In this document: piece by piece, positions 1-12,042 of the stretch | Layout of the letters: the number at the start of each line of letters is the position of its first letter | Numbering within the stretch: the stretch's first letter is position 1 | Source of the DNA: Phylloscopus collybita | Lineage: Eukaryota > Chordata > Aves > Passeriformes > Phylloscopidae | DNA: 64,000 nt | Reading direction: 5' to 3' | Assembly: GCA_027886175.1 (NCBI GenBank) | Contig: JAJNNQ010000137.1 | Coordinates: 31,234,001 to 31,298,000 of the forward strand | Translations under genes and position numbers: made by a program | Notes under the pieces: generated by a model | What the model was told of the DNA's origin: nothing | Seen by the model: only the letters and a program-made list of their open reading frames with translations | Databases searched by the model: none

Positions 1-339
1 AGAATTTTTTGTGAAACAACTTTTGTGGTGGTGGGGAGCTTTTTTACATGGGCACTCTCTTGCTCATTTAAAAGCAAAATGTTAGTTCAGCATATACATT
101 CAAAGAGTAGTTGACACAGACATATCCTCACCTGCCAAATATGCTACAGCAGTGTTCCTTCTGGAAAAGGTGTGGAACTGGCAACCAAGAACAGTAACAC
201 CTTAAACCACAGAAAGTAGGTTCACCTGTGATTGCCTGTCAAAGCCATAACACATCTGAAGAATTGCAGTGGAAATAACTATAGCCCAGCACAGATAATG
301 TGGGGAGCTCAATTCCAGGCTCATGTGCTGTCTTTGGGC
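1..339. other. Unassigned AT-rich DNA
   Basis: No repeat family or gene is recognised here. Short open frames on both strands have no recognisable motif. The 3' boundary is set where CR1-like coding similarity begins. Confidence 0.5.
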
Positions 340-645
340 AAAAATATGTGTCAGCTGGAGGCTGGAAGCCACTGTGAGTACCTTAGTGGGCAAGGGAAAA
401 GCTAAGGATGTCACCTATCTAGCCTGCTGGAAGGTCTGTGACATGATCCCCAATAACATCATTCTCTCTAAATTGGAGAGATATGGATTTCATGGATGGA
501 CTCTTTGGTGGGTAAGAAATTGGCTGAATGGTCACAACTTAATGTGTGGATGGAAATCACTGTTGAATGGTGTGCCTGGGGGTCTTTACTGGTACCAGTC
601 CTGTTCAATTAATCTTTGTCATTGGAGATCTTTAAAGATAGACTT
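340..645 (+). mobile_element. CR1 LINE fragment, central reverse-transcriptase region of ORF2
   Basis: Translation in the frame of 323-754 gives a decayed but recognisable CR1 reverse transcriptase. It contains a stretch like the family's YLDLCKAFDTVPHNI (here YLACWKVCDMIPNNI), then ILSKLERYGFHGWTLWWVRNWLNG, then a decayed form of the SGVPQGSVLGPVLFN block (here NGVPGGLYWYQSCSIN). The Asp that opens reverse-transcriptase motif A is replaced by Ala, so this copy cannot encode an active enzyme. Similarity fades near 645, just before the position where the FADD catalytic box would be expected. CR1 is the dominant non-LTR retrotransposon of birds and is usually 5'-truncated. The family call is from remembered consensus, and the edges are approximate. 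Confidence 0.8.
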
Positions 646-782
646 CCTTTCACTTCCTGCTCAGGATGTTTTATGTCTAATACATCCCAGAAGGTTGGAT
701 CAATACATAAACGTTGTGAAAGTTGTAAGTATTCTATGTGACTTCACTACATGATGGTAATTATTTAGGGGTTTTAGCCATC

Positions 783-800
783 TTTTTTTTTTTTTTTTTT
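783..800. repeat. Poly-T run
   Basis: An uninterrupted run of 18 T. It could be a minus-strand poly-A remnant of a retroposed sequence or a simple homopolymer. Confidence 0.8.
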
Positions 801-1242
801 CTTAGTGTCTGTAATTGTCATTTGACAATGATAAAACTAGCAGGAAAAATAAAATAAAAATAATTAGCACAGCCAGTGTGTCTGCAATTTTCCCAAAGTT
901 TATTTTGAAGGGCTTTGCTGAAGTCCGAAAGAACCCCCAGATACAAATAAAGCTGGGTTAACATGGAAAAGTCAGTCTCTTCCCACTAGTGGGTGAAAAA
1001 TTTTGAGGACACTTGTATTCAGAAATCAGAATGAGATAATAATGTGATGTTTGTGTAACAGAATGTTTACATTTGAAGTCATTCACAGAATAAGAGTAAA
1101 CCATTCACACTGTCATATGTACAGGTTCCTTGATCCAACATTTTATTTACCTATAGTATAGTGGGTAGATTTTCAGTCCTAAATGATTTAGACATCCTGT
1201 ACTTTCAAATTAAAGAGGGCCATTATGTCCCTTAGTTTTACC

Positions 1243-1269
1243 TTCTGTTCTGTATAACACAGAACAGAA
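1243..1269. repeat. Perfect inverted repeat, 11-bp arms, 5-nt loop
   Basis: TTCTGTTCTGT at 1243-1253 is the exact reverse complement of ACAGAACAGAA at 1259-1269, separated by ATAAC. The arms hold TGTTCT and AGAACA, the hexamer half-sites of steroid-receptor elements. They are in everted order with nine bases between them, not in the classical AGAACA-N3-TGTTCT order. Function is unknown. Confidence 0.75.
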
Positions 1270-2289
1270 TTTTTCACCATGTAATTTACTTCACATTGCA
1301 GATAATATTTTTTGATGTCCACTATTTTAGAAAATCATTGAAACCAGATTTTAAAGGCTTGATATGATAGAGAGGCTACTACTCCATACTGTACTGTATT
1401 TTACTGGTGATCTATCAGCCTCGTTTTTAAATATGTGCAGTAATGACTATGGCTTCACAGCTACAACACTTGCTCTCAATGTGTTGTCATTGCTTTGTAT
1501 AATTAATACAAGCCAGGTTAACATCTTCCTCAAAGATAGACCCTAAGTTCCTAAGGCAATGAATAGTGATAGAATTAAAGTACATCTCTCACCTGGATGC
1601 AGGTTCCATGTCATCACTAGTACATAATCCCATGTGCTTCTTGTTATTTTTTTCTCATTTCTATAGTCTTTAAGGAGAAATATGTTTACCCATTTAAATA
1701 TCTTAAAAATAAGAATGATGAGTCATGCCTAAATAAACTAACAGATGCTCCAGTATACCTTGGGGTGAGTACATCAGTCAGAATATTCATTATCATATAA
1801 TATGCAACCACATTATCTTCATCTGTTCCTGTGGTGTATTCCCAGGAAACCTAGGCAACATTACATTCTACCAGGAAATCATTGGGTTCAAAGCACATTA
1901 ATCAAATCTTCACAATCCCTTTTTGAAGAGATGAAACATACGTAAACATTTCTAAAATAAACAAAACCAAGCAGCATAGGCTGTGTATGAAATACATTTT
2001 AGCACAATTTTACAATCATTTTCTCCACTACCATGAAGACTAACTTACTACGGCAAATCCAGGCGATGATTTTTGAAAAATAACCTATGAAAAAAATGTG
2101 AGGATCTTCAGGATGAGTGTATATTCAGAATATTTGAGAAAATAATCCTTTCTGTGAAATTCAGGTAAAATGTGGCACTGAGATCCAAAACAGGCTTCAT
2201 GATTTTGCCTTCTTTTCCCTCATTGCAGTTTGCTTTCTATTTCTGAATCTCAAGACTGAAATATTTGTTTATACAGTTATTTATACAGT

Positions 2290-3075
2290 TTCTGGGTGGT
2301 CAAGCATGAAGTTCAGCAAAGCAAAGTGCAAGGTCCTGCATCTGGGATGTGGCAATCCCAGACACACCTACAGGGCTGTATGAGAACAGCCCTGTGGAGA
2401 AGGGAATGATGGTTGATGAAAAACTCAACATGAGCTGGCAGTGTGTGCTAACAACCCAGAAAGCCTGGCTGCATCAATAAGACCATGGCCAGCAGGTTGC
2501 CTCCTTGAAGGAGGCAATTCTTCCCCTCTGTTCTGCTCTCCTGGGACCCCACCCATAGTACTGCATCCAGCTCTAGTGCCCCCAACATAATCAGAACATG
2601 GAACTGTTGGAGTGAGTCCAGAGCAGGGCCGTCGAGTTGATAAGGGGGCTGGAGCATCTCCCGTATGAAGAGACTGAGAAGGTTGGGACTGTTGAGCCTG
2701 GAGAAGAGAAGGCTCCATGGAGACCTCAGAGCAACCTTCCAGTGTCTGGAGGGGCCCACATGGAAGCCAGACAGAGACTTCTTATCAGGAATTGCAGTGA
2801 TAGGACAAGGACTAACGGGTTCAAACTGCAACAGGGTGAATTTAGCTGGATATACAGAAGAAATTTTTTACTGTCGGGGTGGTGAGGCACTGGAACATCT
2901 GCCCAGAGGAGCTGCAGATGCCCCATCCCTGGGAGTGTTCCAAAGCCAGGTTTTATATAGCCTTGAGCAACCTAGCCTAGTGGAGATGTCCCTGGCCATA
3001 GCAGAGGTCAGTGGGTCTAAACATTCTTTAAGGCTCCTTAACATTCTGTGGTTCTATGATTTTATGATTCTATGT
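2290..3075 (+). mobile_element. CR1 LINE fragment, ORF2 C-terminus and 3' end
   Basis: The piece starts with DNA that reads MKFSKAKCKVLHLG in CR1 frame and continues through CR1 landmarks that now sit in different frames because of indels. One is MIRGLEHLPYEE (2637 frame). Others are [19 protein letters not shown] and the decayed DAPSLGVFQSQ block (2665 frame), with CSDRTRTNGFKLQQG in a third stretch. It ends with the diagnostic CR1 tail, a repeated TTCTATGATTTTATGATTCTATG-like motif at about 3052-3075. Frameshifts and stops show an old, dead copy. Several open frames on both strands in 2425-3210 belong to this element. It lies on the same strand as the fragment at 340-645 and continues it in order. 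Confidence 0.92.
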
Positions 3076-5070
3076 ACAGTTTGTACAGGCTCTTGTACAT
3101 ACTTGGTGGCAAATTCTACTTTCATACTGATATCTTTGAAGTTATGCCAGATTTATACAAATATGATCAAGAATCAGAAGTTATGCATCACCCTATACCA
3201 TGAATGGTGATATCCATTTAAATTCAAATTATTTTGCTGTAAAGGTCATGCAGCACTTTTTGATTATCAAGAAGGTGATAATATTTTTCATGGCAAGCTT
3301 TGTAGGTGCAAAAGAGTTTATGGGAGGAGAAATAATGAGGAGGGAAATCAAGTTATGATTACAGATAATTATGTATAATTTAAGTGGGTGTCCTTCAGCC
3401 AAAAGCTTTTCTCAGTATCCAAATGCAAGATAGCATAGCTGGAAACCAAGAGTAGAGATGAGCATAAGAGGACAGAAAACTCTCTCTTGGAAAGCAATGA
3501 AGCACATAAGATTTGTGCATTCAGAGAAATTATCATCTTTGGATATGAGCAATTTATGAATGAAAGGCTATAGCAAAAAGAATCCATGTGAATCTTAGTT
3601 ATTTAAGAGATAACCAAGACACAATATGGAAAAAGACAAGCACTATTACTTCTGTAAATAGCACTATTATACTAGATTAGCACATCAGTGCTATAATCTA
3701 TAATTAAAATTTCAATCAGTCCTGAAGATGAACTTGAGAGTATAAAGCTTATATTATAAGTTAAAAGGAGCTCAGTTTCTGTGAATTTCTTTCTTTATAG
3801 AACACAGCCCCTGTGTTCAGGTGATACTGAGGAAAGCTTTGATACTGAATGAGAAGAAAAATATTAAAAATTCTAGTGAATGTATCTCAAAAACTGAATG
3901 ATAAAGGAAGTGCTTTCATAACAGCAGTTAAATACAGAAATGGCAGCATATGCAGGATCACTTGGAATTGTCAGAACCAGATTGTAGTTCTTTCTTAAGG
4001 AAAAGAAGTCAAACTTCTAGAAGAAAATATATGAGGGAGGAAATCAGAAATGGCAGATGAGTCAAGTGGTCACAACTGTTTTCTTGATGTTGACATTTTA
4101 TTCTCCATTTTGGGGAAATCTTCTCTACTTTCCATTCCTCTAAGAAAAAGAGAACACACTTTACAATTTATTTGCATACAATACGTTTTGCATTGGACTC
4201 AGAAAAAAACATGGCAATGACTATGATCAAACACAACATGCCTGATTATTTCAGGCACTTATATGCAAGAGCAAATGAATCACTTTTAATTTTGCTTTAC
4301 AAGTGACAGATGTATTTTTGAATTTCTTTGTTTGGCTAGATCTTAGTTTGAAGCTGCAGTAAATGGACAGTTCATACTGTAAATGGACAGTTCAATATAG
4401 GTCAGGCCAAGATTCAAAAAAGGTACAAAGAATCTTAATTGTATGACATGGGTTGGTACTGATCCATATGCCAGAGCTCAAACTGGTTAGACCAAAAATA
4501 CATTGCTTTTTCTGCAGATCAGACTGGACTAGGTTTTTGTTATTGTTGTTTCATTGATTTGTGTTTGTCAATGAGAAGAAGAGGTTGTTTATTTACTTAT
4601 GATTTTCCTTGTCATATAAAAATATAACATTATCTTTTGTTCTTTATTTGCATTGAGATCCCTTTACACTTCCTTGGCTATAAATGTCATGTACAGCCCA
4701 CACTGCCAAAATGCTTCAATGGAATTTTGGAGGTAAGAAAGGATAAGGCCCACTTTGCTAAACACAGAGATGGAATGTAAAATGATGGTGAACCACGTGA
4801 CTACATTTCTCCACTTACTGAGAGAACAGTGTAAATGAGCGTGTAGAGAATCAAAACTGGTGGAATTTACAAGCTAGGAAAAAGGAAGAATGTATAATGA
4901 GATGGAAATTAAAGGCAATTTACACCTTCCCTACCTCTCAAGCTAGTTCTTTTTCCTCTTACCACCTTTTTTTTCCAATTCCTTAGTATGCAAACTATAC
5001 CATCAAATGCCGAGATTTACACATTTTTATTCTGATACCCCGCCTTATATATTTGTCTTTTGATGGGGAC
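3076..5070. other. Unassigned AT-rich DNA with a 20-bp tandem duplication
   Basis: No repeat family or gene is recognised. The only internal structure noted is the two-copy tandem repeat at 4359-4398. Confidence 0.5.
4359..4398. repeat. Two-copy 20-bp tandem repeat
   Basis: The units at 4359-4378 and 4379-4398 share the exact 16-mer GTAAATGGACAGTTCA and differ only in the last four bases. This is a short local duplication in otherwise unique sequence. Confidence 0.85.
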
Positions 5071-5374
5071 TGTCACAATACAACACAAAAGAACAACACT
5101 CACACACTGAGATGTCCAAGGCAAAAAAGGGGCAGTTTATTTACAGACTTCGACATTTACAGAATTCCAACAGTGACCATGGATTGGAGGAAGAAAATTG
5201 TCCTCTCCAACCACACTGGTCAAGCTAACAGTCCATCAATTCTCTCCTTCTCCAGAAAGGAATGCAAAACAATCATTATTTACATGAAAAGCACGTGAGA
5301 AAACTCCATCTCAAAAAGTAAACATAAAAAGGCTTTAACAGAACTTTAGAAAAACAGAGCAACAGGAGACCACA
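5071..5374 (-). mobile_element. Solo LTR of an endogenous retrovirus, minus strand, related to the LTR at 11673-12012
   Basis: Read on the minus strand, this segment shares an ordered run of similarity with 11673-12012, including the exact 18-mer TTTTCTTCCTCCAATCCA (here at 5180-5197, complement). It carries an AATAAA polyadenylation signal (complement at 5136-5141) about 65 bp before its 3' end, and ends TATTGTGACA, a proper CA terminus, at 5071. The 5' edge is less certain. A TGT start at 5374 matches where similarity to the other copy begins. An alternative TGTGATA start at 5435 would give a 4-bp flanking repeat, GGAC, at 5067-5070 and 5436-5439. No internal retroviral genes lie next to it. 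The LTR type is inferred from structure; the family name was not determined. Confidence 0.65.
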
Positions 5375-8300
5375 CTTTTAAAGTTTTTTTTCCTTCTTTC
5401 TGCCTCTTCTAAACACTGGCAACAGCAGTATCACAGGACACGTCTTCCCTCACTGCCTTGCCTCAATGCCATTCAGGGATTACTTAAACTCCTAGGTAGA
5501 GATGGGACCAAAGAGGGTCTTACTCTATTTAGGAAAAGTTAATGGTTCCCTGCAGCACTATATAACTCTTCTTTACTTATATTAGGCATAGATTGATTCT
5601 AGTAATACCCTGACACTGCAGCTTTGGAAAAGACATTCATCATTGTCTTTCCACTTCTTGTTTGGTGAGCGGGATTATGCAAAAATGGAGAGTGAAAAGG
5701 GATTTGAAATGCATTTTTTAACTTGTAAGTTATAGAAATTCTGAGAAGTCACAGAGGACTATTCTGAATTAGCTTTCTTATTAAAATATGCAGTTTATTA
5801 TACTGAGAAGGGGCACTAAAGGGCAAATAAAAAAGTCTGGGTGTAATGACTTAGTGTTTACAGAATATAAATGCTATGAGACTGATTGCTGGAAACATTA
5901 CTTCTTTCACTGTGAGCCGCAAAACAGGTAGAGGCATGGTAGACTAATTTGGTTTATATATTCAGCTGTAAGGCTAGACACTGCATCATTCTTTTCATAA
6001 AGCAGGGACTGGAGGCATGTGGGGCCTGTAGCCATGACGACAATAAAACAGCTCCCAGCCTGAGCTGTAAGTAAGAAACTCGGCCTTGTCTTCAACCCTT
6101 CCTGCTCATGACTCGACTGTATATGCTCTCTGGAGAGGGGGCTGGGTGCTCATGAATGATCTATTGAGCAGAGGTACAGTACTGAAAAGCATGTCTACAA
6201 CGAGCCTTTTAGCAGAATTTCCCACTGTTAGACTAACACAAGCTAGTGGTGACATCAGCTTGAGCATGCAAAAAGTCTTGGCAGCTGCTTTGCTTCACCA
6301 TACAGATTTATTGCTGTATAGTAAGCATTGGGCATAAAAAGACAAACAGCTTGTCTACATTAGAACTCCCATTGTTGCCATCACTGATGGAGATGCAGGG
6401 AGAGTGATGAACACCTAGGACTCCAGCTGGAATCAATATAGTTTGCAAATACTCAAAAGTCCCTGAAGATGAGACAAAGTGCCTAAGCTGACATTTTATT
6501 GGCATGAACAGGCAATATGAAAGCAATATAGGAACTTCTGATGTGTTACATGTTAAAAATGGATTATCTGCACACTTCACATGAAATAAAGTGACAGAAG
6601 AAAATATCAATGTCAGATAGATCTGTTTCTAGAGCATAGCTCTTAGTTGCTGGTGGTATGTGGTGCGTCTTGCCACAGTCCATGAAGACCTAGATAATCA
6701 GATGGTGCTAACAGGACCTGCTCTTTTCATATACTACTTAGCATCAAAAGACAATTGGAAACACATGAAATAGTATACCAATGACAAGTGGCAGTAATTG
6801 GCAAGTGAATGGGGAGAAACTCAGAGCAACTAATACAACAATTTAACCCATCATATTTTATTTCAAATGAGAATTTCTACAAATGCTACGTGAAATCACT
6901 TCAGTGCTTTCTGCTTTCCTTCTTCCACAAAGATGAAAATCACCTTGATATTTTATACATATGGTATTCTGTCTCTTTTGAATCACAAGAGATCTTACAT
7001 CATTAAGTTTGCACTATGCAAACTGATCTTGCTGGTAAGTATGATTACACCAGGGCCTCTTTTCAAGAGGGTCTCAAGGCTATAAAAATAAAATGAGCAA
7101 GGTTTATTATATTCCTGATGATAACTGAAGATTAATTTAGCAATGGAGTCAGTTAATGAGACCTGTGATCACCTTCATCTAGACTGGTGTCTGTAATGAC
7201 TGGGAAAATACTGAAAAGGAAGAACTGTAATGATATGCTCTCATTGCAGAGTTTTAACTCTGAGTCTGTTAATTAATTTCATTTTCATCTGATTTTGCAG
7301 TAATAATGCTTTCTGATTTTAGATATGAGAAATTACAACACTTTAATTTTGATTTTGCCAGTGTTGGAGTCATCACTGGATAATAATATTGAGCAAGAAA
7401 AAATTTTGACTAAATGTAGATGTTAGTGGCTCGTCCTTTGTGTTTCCCTCACTAGATCATGGCATCCCAGCAGGTGGTAAAAGTCAGGCCTGGTCTTTAG
7501 TAAGAATGGTTGGGCTCTCATGAAGATAAGAAATCCACTCACATGTCATATCCAGTAATATATCACAGTTACTTTGAGAAACTTCTACAATTAACTCCAG
7601 AAAGTCAATTCTTACAAGTTTATTATCTTCTCGTGAGTAATTGTAAGATAATATTTGTGCCAAAACCAGTGGCAGCAGGTCAGGCGTAAGATCTGAGGTT
7701 TTTGTGTGCAGTTCAGATCTCAGTAATTTTCTGTACATTGTTTTTCTACTTGTTCATTGTTCCTCCGTCTTTTTCATTTACATTCCCTCATGCTATTCAG
7801 AAAAACCTCACAAACTTAAAAATACTCTAGTTAAGTATTTCTCATAGTATTAAGGTAATTACCTTCATTATTAATTTAGGAAAGGCATATTTATAATTTT
7901 AGAATGAGAGGATTTATGTGTAAACACAAATAAAAGCAAAAGTTGGAAAAAAAACTCCAATGTATAACATGTCTTGGAGAAATGCACCAAAGATGAAAAA
8001 TCAGTTTGTCATCCTCAGTCATTTCACTGTTGCTATTTGGCTATACCATTTTGATTAGGTATCAAACACTATCTGGTGTTCAATGGACCTTTGGAAATAT
8101 GAAATAAACATATGAAATAAATGTATTGCTTTTATAATTGAAACAAAGTAAATATTACATTTGACTTTTGTATCACTAGTAATTTTGGAAGTATTGAAAT
8201 CTTTCAACTATAACATAAGCACATAAAGTACCAGCATGTTACTTACTTGACCAAAAAAAATTTCTTTTAATTTGCCAGAAGAATCTACCTCTGCAAGGTA

Positions 8301-11300
8301 GTGTCAGCAATTACAATCACATAGACTTAATCCTTCACAAAAATGAGAAGAAAACCCCAAACCCAACCACTGCAAAAGGCACTTCATTTCTTTTATAATA
8401 ATATTCCTGAAGGGAAATTTTTCTTCAGTACAGAAATAGATTAAATATACTGTATGTATTGAGTTTGAAGTATTTTAACTGGGCCTCTTCTATAGCTTGG
8501 CTTTATAGCCTTGAAAAAGTGCAGCTTGGAGAAGTCTGAGATTTTTGCCATACTGCCTTCAACACCAAACTAATGTGTAGCATCCACTTAAGATGTTTGG
8601 CATCACAGGTGGCAGTTAAAGAAATGATCATTCAGAAATGTCATCCAGGCATCTAACAGCAGTTAAAGGGAAGCCATGAGTGTAACTTTGAATTCTCTTT
8701 CTGACTGTTGCATGCATAGCTTGTGCATCCCCCAGGGTCAGACGGAGCATCTGACATGACACCTTCTCCTGGCTGTCTTTAATTTTATATTCTAGCAAGG
8801 CACTCAGGATGTCCCTGGCCACTGTGCACCCCCACAGAACTGTCCCAAGGCCCCCTGCACCCCACATGTGGCACTGGAGAACTGGAGAGAAACTACATGG
8901 CTGTGCTGGAAAGGTCTAACTTGTCCTTCTGGGAAGGGTCAGATGCAAGCTGGAAAATTGGGAAGGTTCACATTTGCAGTGTGCTTCTGTATACAAGGGC
9001 TATACTATCAGCATCTGGAGTAAGGCAGAGGAAAAAGTAGGGAAAAACCCACTTTTAGCAAAGTTTTAAGAACAAGCCTATAAAATAAATGAACTGTGTC
9101 TGAGGCAGAATTGAGGATATGAAACATGCTAAAATTCACTGTCTCTAGAGTCATGGACAAATTAAAACGGTTTGGTTTGCTGAATGAATAAGAGTATTAA
9201 ACAAATACCAATCTTTATATCCAGTCTATCAATGGAGCACATAAGTGCTAATAAAGCACCAGTAGAAAAAGATCTTGTTTCTGCTCATTTAGTGGTACTA
9301 TCTTTTAATTAAATTTAGATCAACATGCTAGAAAATACAGGAAAAAATATTCAGGAATATTCAAGAAATACTCAGGAAATTTTATCTTGTTCTTTAAAGG
9401 AAGACAGAATTTAAAATATAAATTGATACAGGTTTTATGGAGATCTTTACAAAATTTTATAAAAAGAAGTTACTCTGTATTAAATCAACATTTTGGATAA
9501 TTTTATTACATGGCTTGTGAAAGAATTTCTCAGTACATGAAGCAGGAGGTGTATATGTGTGTGTGCACATTTGCATGTGTATCCATGTATTTTTTACAAG
9601 TTGAGAATGCTAAAATCTGTAGAAAGATTCATGTATTTTGGTACTATTCACAGACTTCTAGAATAAAGAATAATACAAAGAAATAGTGATACCATAACAA
9701 AACTAGTATTCAATTTGTCGATTACAAATTATTTTAATCATTATTTGCACAACATGAATGTGTTATAATTTATGTAGTTTACCAGAAATACTGAAGTTTA
9801 AATGGATCTTTTTATTTTTTTGGCAGAAGTAGATACAAGGATATTTTTCTACAGTGTCATCCTTCAGGGACTTTAGAATGGTTTGCAATCATTAATTGGG
9901 CTTCAGAAAAGTACTCTGATGTAATTTTTTTGTGGGTAAAATGGGGATCAGAGTGGGTAAGTGATCTGTCAAAGTTGCAAGAAGCCTTGACTTTCAATTG
10001 TTTTGCTGACAAAAAAGAATGTTTTTACCACAGGATAACCACAGGCAGGAGAAGCAGAGCAAACACCTGTAGGCTTGAAGTGCAAAATTTGCCTCAGGCA
10101 AAGCAGAGTATGTATAAACTTCCTTAGGTACTTGGCAGTGAAAACGACAATGGCTTTATTTATGCTAAGACTTTAAAAACCATCAAGTACCATGGACATT
10201 TTTGTAATGGTCCTGTCTTCCTTCTAACTTAACTCAATGCCACTGAGGGCTTGTTTTCAGATAAGCCTGGCAGAAGAGAGAAGAAAATTTAGATGTATCC
10301 CCAGAATGCCTTGCTTTCGATCTGTAGACAAAGTATCCATTTTCATATAACCCTGAATAAATTAATGATCTTACATAGAAATACAGGTCTTTTTACTTGT
10401 CCATGACTGTCAAGAGCAGGAGAGGGAAATAATAAAATATACATTGATCTTTGCAAAGTGCCAACTCAAATTATTATGTGTTTATTGTACATTTAACAAT
10501 GTTTGCTTAGAATGAGCACTTTGTTTTTGATCAGATATGGGTAGTTTCTATGAAATCTTTCTTTCAAAGTACTGGTCATGTGCAACACAGGATTTTGTAA
10601 TTAATGGACACATGCTCCTCAGATATGCTGCACAAGTGGTATTTACTGGTGAATATTTATTCAGTCACTTTCAAAAGGCTTTGCAGTTTATTAATTGCCT
10701 TCCTTTATGTCCCCTTAAAGACTATGTAACTCACCATCCTTCTTGCTTCTTTTTATTACTCTGCCGTGTTGCTGTTATCATTGCTGTTGTTAAGTACTGC
10801 AGCTTTCTGCATTGACTATTCACATTCTCATTTAGTAACAATCTGGTTGTAGAGAGGTAGGTGAAAAAGTGATGAGAGTTTGGTTTACCTTTAGCCTTTA
10901 TTATTGAAGAGCCACAAGGAAATAAAGCTTTGATGTACTTAGAAAGCTAATCCTGGTGATTATGGGGAGATACGTGCAGTGGGAACTAGAGGGCTATACT
11001 TCTTTAATCTCTTGGTGTTGAATACTTAATCCAGTAAAGATTCTTGGCAAGAAGATTTAAGAAAGAACAAGTTAATTAAACTGTTCACAGGTATTGTTTT
11101 CAGGAAAGCAGATGTGACAGATTTCTAATGAAGTATCTGAGATTTTTGTTTTTGTAAGAGGGCACTTAAATAATAAAATTGAATCAGTGTATTGTGAAAC
11201 ATACTGTTTTTATGTTTTCAAACTGTTAAACACCCAAAGATCCAGCTTCATGCTGCAGAAACTGGACTTTGAAATGTGTGGATATGACTAGGGTGGTTAT

Positions 11301-11672
11301 AGCAGTGCGGTGATTTCCTTTCGCTTTATTCAGTTTTAGCCTAAATTAGTTATTTTTAATGCAAACTGAGTATGATGAGACATAAAAACGGCATATAACT
11401 AACTTCAGATTTGTCCAAGTAATCAACACTGAAACCTCAGTGCTGATCACTGGCAGCATATCTGCATATTTGCATAGACAACTCCTCAGTTAGTATCTCA
11501 GGGAGATAAAATTGTGCCATGCATATCTTAGGAAAGAACGTCATCCTGATTGTCTGTGGTCTGATGTTTTTTCAGACAGATTTGTCTTAGAGTCAGCACA
11601 TGCTAAGCAGCTACGTACACCAGCTATGACTCTTTGCAGGCTTTGATACCTGGGACAGAAATCAATCCCTTT
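5375..11672. other. Unassigned AT-rich DNA between two inverted LTR copies
   Basis: No retroviral coding sequence is visible between the two LTRs, so they are not the ends of one provirus. Open frames are short. A minus-strand frame at 7484-7738 has protein-like composition and contains a GTGAGT donor-like site (complement 7537-7542), but no convincing acceptor; it is not called as a gene. The frames at 6308-6610 and 10537-10815 show nothing recognisable. Confidence 0.45.
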
Positions 11673-12012
11673 TGTCTGGGTTTTTGCTGTTCTCCTCTGT
11701 CTCTTTAAGGAGTTTTTTAAAGTTTTATTTTTAGCCTTCTGTGTGTACCTTTTGCAATGGAGTCAGATACAATTTTACATAAACAACTTTTTGTTATTGT
11801 AACCATCTAACCATGTTTACATTCTTCTCATAAGGAGGAGACTGTTGATGGACTCTTGGGTTGCCCAGTGTGGTTGAAGAGGAAGATTTTCTTCCTCCAA
11901 TCCACGGTCACTGCTGGAATTGGATAAATATTGAAGTTGTAAATAAACCTCCTTTTTTTCTGCCTTGGACATTGCAACGTGTGGGTATCAGTTCTTTGTG
12001 TCATGTGCAACA
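11673..12012 (+). mobile_element. Solo LTR of an endogenous retrovirus, plus strand
   Basis: The segment begins TGTCTGGG and ends GTGCAACA, so it has the TG...CA ends of an LTR. An AATAAA signal lies at 11942-11947, about 65 bp before the end. The central block (about 11825-12000) matches the reverse complement of 5071-5250, including the exact 18-mer at 11887-11904. The open frames on both strands here are products of the LTR sequence, not genes. No clear target-site duplication was found, which suggests age or a misplaced edge. The exact retroviral class was not resolved. Confidence 0.65.
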
Positions 12013-12017
12013 CCCCC

Positions 12018-12042
12018 TGTGTGTGCACACACACACACACAC
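12018..12042. repeat. (TG)4(CA)n dinucleotide repeat with a palindromic junction
   Basis: TGTGTGTG at 12018-12025 joins directly to CA repeats at 12026-12042, giving a 16-bp perfect palindrome at 12018-12033. It begins six bases after the proposed LTR end. Confidence 0.85.

Larger units (their letters stand above)
646..2289. other. Unassigned DNA between two CR1 pieces, with poly-T and a hairpin
   Basis: This interval separates two colinear + strand CR1 fragments. It holds an 18-base T run at 783-800, an A-rich patch at about 845-865 and a perfect 11-bp inverted repeat at 1243-1269. No repeat family is recognised, and the 60-codon frame at 1364-1546 has no recognisable motif. Confidence 0.45.

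Noticed and set aside
5071..12012. A complete provirus bounded by the two related LTRs
   Set aside because: The LTRs are in opposite orientation and no gag, pol or env similarity is visible between them.
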